64,000 nt of DNA, from positions 2,046,001-2,110,000 of the forward strand of contig NZ_CP084506.1 in the NCBI RefSeq assembly GCF_003113495.2, given 5' to 3'. Under the pieces are notes generated by a model that was given only the letters and a program-made list of their open reading frames with translations, was not told where the DNA came from and searched no databases. This document shows, piece by piece, positions 57,946 through 64,000 of this stretch. A program made the translations under genes and the position numbers. Each line of letters starts with the position of its first letter. The stretch's first letter is position 1. This DNA is from Edwardsiella tarda ATCC 15947 = NBRC 105688. GTDB lineage: Bacteria > Pseudomonadota > Gammaproteobacteria > Enterobacterales > Enterobacteriaceae.

Positions 57946-59064
57946 TTATATTTTTTGCAGCAGCGCGTGTAATCCTTCCGCCAGCAACTGGCCGCGCCAT
58001 CCGCTCAATAGCTCCGGCTGCTCCGCCTTCAAGCCCCAGTGTACGCTAAGTAACTGGTTGATCTGACGGCGTGAAGCGATCAGTTCCGCCGTTAAGCCTC
58101 GCTGTTCCGCCACCTGCTGCACCAACGCCTTAATGTGTTTAAACGCCTGCTTATAACCGGCGTGGTCGATCAAGCGTTCGACCATGGGCGGCAGCTGATC
58201 GTCGGCCAGCGCCGCGCTCTGTGCGACAATCTCCAGCATCGCCTTGCCGTGGTAACGGATCTCCGGGCCGCTGACGCCCAACTCGCTCAGCACCCCCATC
58301 GAGCCAGGCAAGTAGCGCGCCACCTGCCACAAGCTCTCTTCGCGCACCACGAAATTCACCGCCATGTCACGACTACGCGCCAAGTTCAGGCGCCACTCCG
58401 CCAACTGTTGCAGACACGCCAGCTGCCGCGGGCGCAACTGCCAGGCATTGGTCATGTCACGGTAGACCTGGCGGGGATCGACCACCTCAGAACGGCGGCG
58501 ACACAGCGCCTGGCACTCGTCCAACGCCGCCGGTAGCCAACCGCAGCCCTCCACCTCGGCCAACAGATGATGCGCCATCGGCAACAGATAATACACATCC
58601 GCCGCCGCGTAGTCGCACTGACGTTCGCTCAGCGGACGAGCCAACCAATCGGTCCGTGACTCGCTCTTGTCCAACTCGACGCCCAGATAGGCGTTGACCA
58701 TGGCGGCAAAGCCGCTGGAGAGCGGACGCCCGGTAAAAGCCGCCAGGATCTGTGTGTCGATCAGCGGCTGAGGCAGGGTCTGAAAATCATGCAGGAAGAC
58801 CTCCAGATCCTCGCTGCCGGCGTGCAGCAGTTTGACGACCTGCGGATTACGCAGCAGATCGACAAACGGCTGCCAGTCGGAGATCGGCAGCGGATCGATC
58901 AATGACAGGGTTTCACCGTCATACAGCTGCACTAATCCCAGCTGCGGATAGTAGGTGCGGGTACGGACAAACTCCGTATCCAGCGCGACATAGGGAAACG
59001 CGCTGGCGCGCTCGCAGACATCTTGTAGCGCGCTGTTCGATGTAATTAACTGATACTTCAACAT
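57946..59064 (-). CDS. rnd: Ribonuclease D
   Basis: RNase D is a 3'-5' exoribonuclease that trims tRNA precursors. The 372-residue protein has the DEDD exonuclease residues in ALDTEFVRTRTYYPQLGLVQLYD, LLHAGSEDLEVFL and RQCDYAAADVYYL. HRDC domains follow, starting around NAWQLRPRQLACLQQL. The frame starts ATG-TTG; E. coli rnd uses TTG, so the TTG at 59061 is an alternative. It lies upstream-convergent to the min operon and about 140 bases downstream of fadD, the order seen in non-E. coli enterobacteria. Confidence 0.96.
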   Translation of the reverse strand: MLKYQLITSNSALQDVCERASAFPYVALDTEFVRTRTYYPQLGLVQLYDGETLSLIDPLPISDWQPFVDLLRNPQVVKLLHAGSEDLEVFLHDFQTLPQPLIDTQILAAFTGRPLSSGFAAMVNAYLGVELDKSESRTDWLARPLSERQCDYAAADVYYLLPMAHHLLAEVEGCGWLPAALDECQALCRRRSEVVDPRQVYRDMTNAWQLRPRQLACLQQLAEWRLNLARSRDMAVNFVVREESLWQVARYLPGSMGVLSELGVSGPEIRYHGKAMLEIVAQSAALADDQLPPMVERLIDHAGYKQAFKHIKALVQQVAEQRGLTAELIASRRQINQLLSVHWGLKAEQPELLSGWRGQLLAEGLHALLQKI

Positions 59065-59202
59065 AATAATCTCATTCAGGCGCCAGGCTCGCGGCCCGGC
59101 GCGGTCGGGTGGCCCAGCATCGCCGCCGGCGCCAAAAACAGTGCGCCGGCGTTGCTGCCGGCGCCCGAGGCAAAAAGCCTGCTGACAGAGTACGCGCCGA
59201 GG

Positions 59203-60882
59203 CTACGGCTTGTCACCTGCTGTCTGCTCCTCGCGCAGTACCCGGCGCAAGATTTTACCCACGTTACTCTTCGGCAGCTCGTTATAGAACACGATCTGTT
59301 TCGGCACCTTATAGCCCGTCAGATGACGGCGGCAGTGACTCACCAGTTCATCGCGCGTCAGGCTGGGATCACGCTTGACCACGCACACCTTAACCATCTC
59401 ACCGGAGCTTTCGCTCGGTACGCCGATGGCCGCACATTCCAGCACCTTTGCATGCATGGCCACCACCTCTTCGATCTCATTGGGATAGACGTTGAAGCCG
59501 GAGACCAGGATCATGTCTTTCTTGCGATCGACGATACGCAGGAAGCCGAGTTCATCCATGGTGCAGACATCGCCGGTCGCCAGCCAGCCGTCACGCATGA
59601 TCTCATCCGTCGCCTCTGGCCGTTGCCAGTAGCCCCGCATCACCTGCGGGCCGCGTACCTGCAACTCGCCCGCCTCGCCCAAGGCTACCTCGCGACCATC
59701 ATCATCCACCAGCCTGACCTGGGTCGAGGGCACCGGCAAACCGATGCTGCCACTGTAACGTTTTAGATCGTAAGGGTTACCCGCCACCAGCGGCGAACAC
59801 TCCGTCAGGCCGTAGCCCTCCAGTAAATGATGCCCGGTCAGCTTTTCCCAACGCTCGGCCACCGCCTTCTGCACCGGCATGCCACCACCGACCGATAGCC
59901 GCAGCGACGAGAAGTCCAGCTCGCGAAAATCCTCGTTGTGCAGCAAGGCATTGAAAAGGGTGTTCACACCGGTCAGCGCGGTGAAGGGGTAACGACTCAA
60001 CTCCCGTACCATGCCCGGAATGTCACGCGGGTTGGTGATCAGTAGGTTGCGCCCCCCCATCTCGATAAACAGCAGACAATTCACCGTCAGGGCGAAGACG
60101 TGATACAGCGGCAGCGCCGTCACCACCATCTCTTGTCCGCGCTTCAGTAACGGCCCATAGGCCGCTTTGGCCTGCTCCAGATTGGCCTGCATGTTACGGT
60201 GCGTGAGCATCGCTCCCTTGGCGACGCCCGTGGTACCGCCGGTATATTGCAGGAAGGCCAGATCGTCGTTGACGATGTCCGGCTTGACGTACTGCATGCG
60301 TCGCCCACGTTGCAACACCCGACGGAAAGAGATGGCGTCCGGCAGGTTATATTTGGGTACCAGGCGCTTGATGTACTTGACCACGAAGTTAACCAGCGTC
60401 CCCTTGGCCGCCGGTAACTGATCCCCCATGCGCGTCAGGATCACATGGCGCACCTGAGTCGAATACACCACCTTCTCCAGGGTGTGAGCGAAGTTGGAGA
60501 CGATGACGATGGCGCTGGCACCGCTGTCGTTCAGCTGATGCTCCAGTTCGCGCGGGGTATACAACGGGTTGACGTTCACCGCCACCATCCCGGCGCGCAG
60601 GATGCCAAACAAGGCGATGGGGTACTGCAACAGGTTGGGCATCATCAACGCCACGCGATCGCCCTTCTGCAAGCCGAGGCCGTTTTGCAGGTAGGCGGCA
60701 AAGGCGCGACTGCGCTCCTCCAGCTTGCGGAAGGTCATCACCTGCCCCATATTGATGAACGCAGGCTGATCCGCATAACGCGCGACGGCGTGTTCAAACA
60801 TCTCCACCAACGACGCGTAATGGTCCGGATCGATCTCCGCCGGCACATCCTCCGGATAGCGTTTAAGCCAAACCTTTTCCAA
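59203..60882 (-). CDS. fadD: Long-chain fatty acyl-CoA synthetase FadD
   Basis: FadD activates imported long-chain fatty acids to acyl-CoA, the first step of beta-oxidation and the source of the FadR ligand. The ~559-residue protein has the AMP-binding signature [18 protein letters not shown], the [18 protein letters not shown] block, and the C-terminal [17 protein letters not shown] and [11 protein letters not shown] motifs. The start is TTG at 60882 with GGGAGAAG 5-6 bases upstream; E. coli fadD also uses TTG. The frame stays open 82 codons further upstream without homology. Confidence 0.96.
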   Translation of the reverse strand: MEKVWLKRYPEDVPAEIDPDHYASLVEMFEHAVARYADQPAFINMGQVMTFRKLEERSRAFAAYLQNGLGLQKGDRVALMMPNLLQYPIALFGILRAGMVAVNVNPLYTPRELEHQLNDSGASAIVIVSNFAHTLEKVVYSTQVRHVILTRMGDQLPAAKGTLVNFVVKYIKRLVPKYNLPDAISFRRVLQRGRRMQYVKPDIVNDDLAFLQYTGGTTGVAKGAMLTHRNMQANLEQAKAAYGPLLKRGQEMVVTALPLYHVFALTVNCLLFIEMGGRNLLITNPRDIPGMVRELSRYPFTALTGVNTLFNALLHNEDFRELDFSSLRLSVGGGMPVQKAVAERWEKLTGHHLLEGYGLTECSPLVAGNPYDLKRYSGSIGLPVPSTQVRLVDDDGREVALGEAGELQVRGPQVMRGYWQRPEATDEIMRDGWLATGDVCTMDELGFLRIVDRKKDMILVSGFNVYPNEIEEVVAMHAKVLECAAIGVPSESSGEMVKVCVVKRDPSLTRDELVSHCRRHLTGYKVPKQIVFYNELPKSNVGKILRRVLREEQTAGDKP

Positions 60883-60998
60883 GGTGCTTCTCCCTTGTCT
60901 CTTATCTGTGTGAGGGGATGACGATCGTCGCCCGTGGCGAGGCGGCGAGAGCCGACCCGTGGCGTGCGATCGCCGTCGTGAATATGCCCTCCTGGCAT

Positions 60999-61028
60999 TA
61001 AAAACAAATAACCCCGCAGGGCGGGGTT
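60999..61028 (-). terminator. yeaY terminator upstream of fadD
   Basis: On the minus strand AACCCCGC-CCT-GCGGGGTT is followed by ATTTGTTTTTA. It lies in the 308-base gap between yeaY and fadD, which otherwise shows no gene and no clear FadR operator. Confidence 0.8.
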
Positions 61029-61190
61029 GCTTTGTTAAGTGCCGCGCGACCTCGTGCAAACGAGGCGCCTGCGCGGCAGCGCGCCATTTTATACCCGAAG
61101 CGGCGCGATGGCACCTAAATCTCCCCATGATGAGGCAGTTTGCCCGCTTTTAATTCACGACTGGCCACGCTTTGCGCAGCGCATGAGCGG

Positions 61191-61802
61191 TTAACCTTGC
61201 GGGGCCACCACGTTTTCGATGCGTGCGGGCATCGGCGGACCCCATCCCCACCCGGGGCCGAAACCTGGCCCCCAGTAAGGGCCGCGCCAGTAAGGATCAT
61301 AGCCCCATGGCGCGAGGCCTAACGGCTGCGGTGGCATGATCACCTGCTGATCGACCTGCCAACGCTGGTAACCGGTGATATCCAGGGTCACGAAGGTATA
61401 CGGCGTCTGGCCGATCTTACCCGCGACGCTGCCCGTCAGCGGGCCGACCACGGTGACTAACTGGTGATTAAAGTTGACCGGGTCCAAGAAGTTCACGCTC
61501 TTGGCCAGGATGCGCCCCTGGGCCGCCTGACCGAGGATCGGGCGCGCCGCGTCATCCAGCGGCATCACGGCGATCTCCAGGTAGCTGGCCTCTTTCTTGT
61601 TGGTCACGCTGACCACCATACCGCCGAAACGCGCCTCCTGGCCGACATACAGATCGGGCGCATTATGCACCGCCACGAAGTTCTGCTGCGGCGTCGGCGA
61701 GGTACCACGCACCGATTCCGGCACACTCACGCAGCCAGCCAGCAGCCCCATTAATCCGACGACGCCCGCCGCCGCGATAGCCCTTATTATTCGCCGACTC
61801 AT
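61191..61802 (-). CDS. yeaY: Slp-family outer-membrane lipoprotein YeaY
   Basis: YeaY is a Slp-family lipoprotein of 203 residues. The signal peptide ends in the lipobox LLAGC (Cys24), followed by a valine, which favours outer-membrane sorting. The Slp domain includes VGQEARFGGMVVSVTNKKEASYLEIAVMPLD. The C-terminal tail, YWRGPYWGPGFGPGWGWGPP, is unusually rich in Gly, Trp, Pro and Tyr. E. coli yeaY is a sigma-E-regulated starvation-type lipoprotein gene. It lies between tsaB and fadD as in E. coli. Confidence 0.94.
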   Translation of the reverse strand: MSRRIIRAIAAAGVVGLMGLLAGCVSVPESVRGTSPTPQQNFVAVHNAPDLYVGQEARFGGMVVSVTNKKEASYLEIAVMPLDDAARPILGQAAQGRILAKSVNFLDPVNFNHQLVTVVGPLTGSVAGKIGQTPYTFVTLDITGYQRWQVDQQVIMPPQPLGLAPWGYDPYWRGPYWGPGFGPGWGWGPPMPARIENVVAPQG

Positions 61803-61900
61803 CTCACCCTCCGTTAACCCGGCCCCATACCTGCCGGGCAGATCTCGTGACTAGCCAGTTAGACTCGCGTCCCGCGGGCGGGTTCCCGCCGCCTGGTCGC

Positions 61901-62602
61901 TTAATCGCGTCCCGGCAGCTTTTTCCAGGTCACCTCGTTGCGCAGGTAAACCGGTTGCGCCTGCTCGACCGCCAGCGCCGCCCCCGCCTGCCAGGCTTGC
62001 AGCGCCAACGGCAGCATATCCTCGGCATGCGGTAAGCGTATCTGCCCATCACGTAGCGACAGGCCGCTGGCCGCCGCCATATCCGGATAGGTCTGCCAGC
62101 CGGTACCGACGGTAGCCCACTCGCCCTGCAAGGCGGCCAGACGCGCGGCCGCTTGCTGCGGGCTGAGTACCGCCTCGCTGTCCTCACCCTGCCAAATACC
62201 GTCGACATCGCGCCGGTATTCGCCCCAGTAGACCTCGCCCATGCGCGCATCGATGGCGCTCAGCACCTGACCGGCCGCTCCGACGCGCCAGGCGCCCTGT
62301 GCCATGGTCGCCAACGTGGAGACACCCAGCATCGGCAGATCGGCGCCCAACGCCAACCCCTGAGCGATGCCGACCCCGATACGCACCCCGGTAAAGCTGC
62401 CCGGGCCGCGGCCGAAGGCCAGCGCATCCAACTGCGCCAGCGTTAATCCGGCTTCGGCCAGGATCTGCTGCACCATCGGCAGGATACGTTGCGTGTGCTC
62501 GCGTGGGCAGAGTTCGAACTGCGCCAGGCTCTCGCCGTTATTCCACAGAGCAACGGAACAGGCTTCCGTTGCGGTATCAATCGCTAAAATTCGCGTGGAC
62601 AT
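61901..62602 (-). CDS. tsaB: tRNA threonylcarbamoyladenosine biosynthesis protein TsaB
   Basis: TsaB (YeaZ) pairs with TsaD and TsaE to attach the threonylcarbamoyl group to A37 of ANN-decoding tRNAs, an essential modification. The 233-residue protein has the ASKHA-fold start [18 protein letters not shown], the [21 protein letters not shown] block and [10 protein letters not shown]. Length matches E. coli TsaB (231). The 73-base gap to yoaA holds nothing notable. Confidence 0.96.
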   Translation of the reverse strand: MSTRILAIDTATEACSVALWNNGESLAQFELCPREHTQRILPMVQQILAEAGLTLAQLDALAFGRGPGSFTGVRIGVGIAQGLALGADLPMLGVSTLATMAQGAWRVGAAGQVLSAIDARMGEVYWGEYRRDVDGIWQGEDSEAVLSPQQAAARLAALQGEWATVGTGWQTYPDMAAASGLSLRDGQIRLPHAEDMLPLALQAWQAGAALAVEQAQPVYLRNEVTWKKLPGRD

Positions 62603-62675
62603 GCCAACCTCGGCAGGAAAATAAATGAGTTACTGATATGGAGAATGATAACACAGCCCCCTAAGGCTGTATTTG

Positions 62676-64000
62676 TCAATTCTCCGTCGCGCCCTCGGCC
62701 TGCGCCGCCGGAGCGGCACGCAGGAAGTCGATGGCTCGCGCCAGATCGCGGGTACGCGGCGCTGGCGGTAGGCTACGCAGAAACACCTCACCATAGGGGC
62801 GCATCACCAGGCGATTATCGCAGATGACGATCACCCCGCGGTCGCGGCTGTCGCGGATCAGGCGCCCGACCCCTTGCTTGAGGGTGATCACCGCATCGGG
62901 CAATTGCACCTGGCTAAAGGGGTCGCCGCCGCGTAGTCGGCAATCCTCCATGCGCGCCTTGAGCAAGGGATCGTCCGGCGCGGTGAAGGGTAACTTGTCG
63001 ATGATGACGCAACTGAGGGCGTCACCGCGCACATCGACCCCCTCCCAGAAGCTGCCCGTCGCCACCAGCAAGGCGTTACCGGCGGCGATAAAGTCGGCCA
63101 GCAGGCGCGACTTACCGCTCTCCCCCTGCACCAACACCGGCAAGGTCAAACTGACACGAAACGCCTGGGCCAGATCGCGCATCATGGCGTGGGAGGTGCA
63201 GAGAAAGAAGCAACGCCCGTTGTTGGCCTCAATCAGCGGGCTGAGCATACGCGCCAATTGCACGGCGCCACCGGGCTGATTCGGCGAGGGCAGGAAACGG
63301 GGAACACACAACAAGGCCTGATGGGCATAGTCGAACGGGCTGGGCAGCAGCAGGCTGCGCGCCGCCGTCAATCCCAGGCGCTCGCTAAAGTAACCGACCT
63401 CCTCCTCCACCGCCAGGGTGGCCGAGGTGAAGATCCAGGCGCCGGGTTTACTTTGTATCACCTCGCGGAACTTCTCCGCTACCGTCAGCGGCGTCAACGC
63501 CAGCACGAAGTGGCGCGGGGTACATTCGTACCAATAGCTGTAGCCGGGTTGGCTCACATCGGAGAGCCGTTTCAGCCGATTGCGGTAGAGGGTGGCCCGC
63601 TCGAAGGCGGCATCGAGTAACGCCGAACGCCCCAGCGACATCTTCATCACGTCGTAGCACAGCTCGAGGGCATCATCGACCAACAGCAGGGCGCGACGCA
63701 CCTCGTTCTGCGCCAGGATGTCGCGCAGGTTGCCGCGAAAGCCGGGATCGCCCAGCACGATGCGCAGATCGAGACTGCGTTGCGTCAGCAGATCGGCGCT
63801 CTTCTGTAACTGAGCGACATCGCGCAGCTCGGTACGGTAGGCCATGATGATGTCGCGCGCCAGATCCACCAGTTGGCGGCTGGAGAGCTGCTGGCCGAAG
63901 TATTGGCTGGCGATGTCCGGCACCTGGTGCGCCTCGTCGAAGATGGTCACCTGCGCCTCGGGGATCAGCTCGCCAAAGCCCCCCTCCTTGACCACCAGAT
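62676..64000 (-). CDS. yoaA: DinG-family helicase YoaA (partial, N-terminus outside window)
   Basis: This is the C-terminal ~441 residues of YoaA, a DinG/XPD-like superfamily 2 DNA helicase implicated in repair together with the Pol III chi subunit. The visible part starts within LVVKEGGFGELIPEA and has the DEAH box TIFDEAHQVPD, the motif WIFTSATLAVEEE, GSFWEGVDVRG and the C-terminal motif QGVGRLIRDSRDRG. The Walker A motif and Fe-S cysteines lie beyond position 64000. The frame is intact to the window edge. Confidence 0.95.
   Translation of the reverse strand, partial: LVVKEGGFGELIPEAQVTIFDEAHQVPDIASQYFGQQLSSRQLVDLARDIIMAYRTELRDVAQLQKSADLLTQRSLDLRIVLGDPGFRGNLRDILAQNEVRRALLLVDDALELCYDVMKMSLGRSALLDAAFERATLYRNRLKRLSDVSQPGYSYWYECTPRHFVLALTPLTVAEKFREVIQSKPGAWIFTSATLAVEEEVGYFSERLGLTAARSLLLPSPFDYAHQALLCVPRFLPSPNQPGGAVQLARMLSPLIEANNGRCFFLCTSHAMMRDLAQAFRVSLTLPVLVQGESGKSRLLADFIAAGNALLVATGSFWEGVDVRGDALSCVIIDKLPFTAPDDPLLKARMEDCRLRGGDPFSQVQLPDAVITLKQGVGRLIRDSRDRGVIVICDNRLVMRPYGEVFLRSLPPAPRTRDLARAIDFLRAAPAAQAEGATEN

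Overview
The window looks like the chromosome of a GC-rich member of the Enterobacterales. Gene order and protein sequences sit closest to the E. coli lineage but are clearly diverged. An Edwardsiella-like (Hafniaceae) genome is my best guess, inferred from composition, ancestral gene order and accessory content rather than from any database search.

Layout. Positions 1-11.2 kb match the E. coli 27-28 min block: ychE, adhE, tdk, hns, galU, rssB, ychJ, purU, then two tRNA-Tyr genes followed by RtT-type repeats. Positions 11.3-24.7 kb carry a LOG-family gene and the 39-40 min block: xthA-nudG, ynjH-topB, selU-selD, ydjA, sppA, ansA, pncA, yeaC, msrB, gapA. In E. coli gapA is followed closely by yeaD, mipA and yeaGH. 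Here that stretch is opened by accessory DNA (24.9-37.1 kb): an orphan arsC, a five-gene chaperone-usher fimbrial operon, a Nudix gene and a Fur-box-preceded TonB-dependent haemoglobin/haem receptor. The backbone resumes with mipA and yeaG-yeaH. A YddA-like ABC protein, a peptide transporter/M18 aminopeptidase pair, a YmgB/AriR-like gene and yccJ come next. From 48 kb to the end the order is ycgB, fadR, nhaB-dsbB, a usp gene, ycgN, ycgM, ycgL, minCDE, rnd, fadD, yeaY, tsaB and the C-terminal part of yoaA, which is cut by the window end.

Functional links. selD makes the selenophosphate that selU uses, and the two overlap. The POT transporter would import peptides that the overlapping M18 aminopeptidase could degrade. 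yeaG, yeaH and ycgB (the PrkA/YeaH/SpoVR trio of starvation genes) lie within 10 kb. fadR and its classical target fadD are both present. Iron control is suggested by three Fur-box-like sites, at the haem receptor, at a small membrane-protein gene of unknown function, and upstream of adhE.

The most unusual items are these. The fimbrial usher has five exact-length 75-bp tandem repeats between its signal peptide and N-terminal domain. A ~148-bp element with ~19-bp terminal inverted repeats sits inside one RtT repeat behind the tRNA-Tyr genes. A near-consensus Fur box overlaps a TATAAT promoter in front of an unrecognised 93-residue protein. Eight perfect copies of an 8-bp microsatellite lie between the Nudix gene and yeaD.
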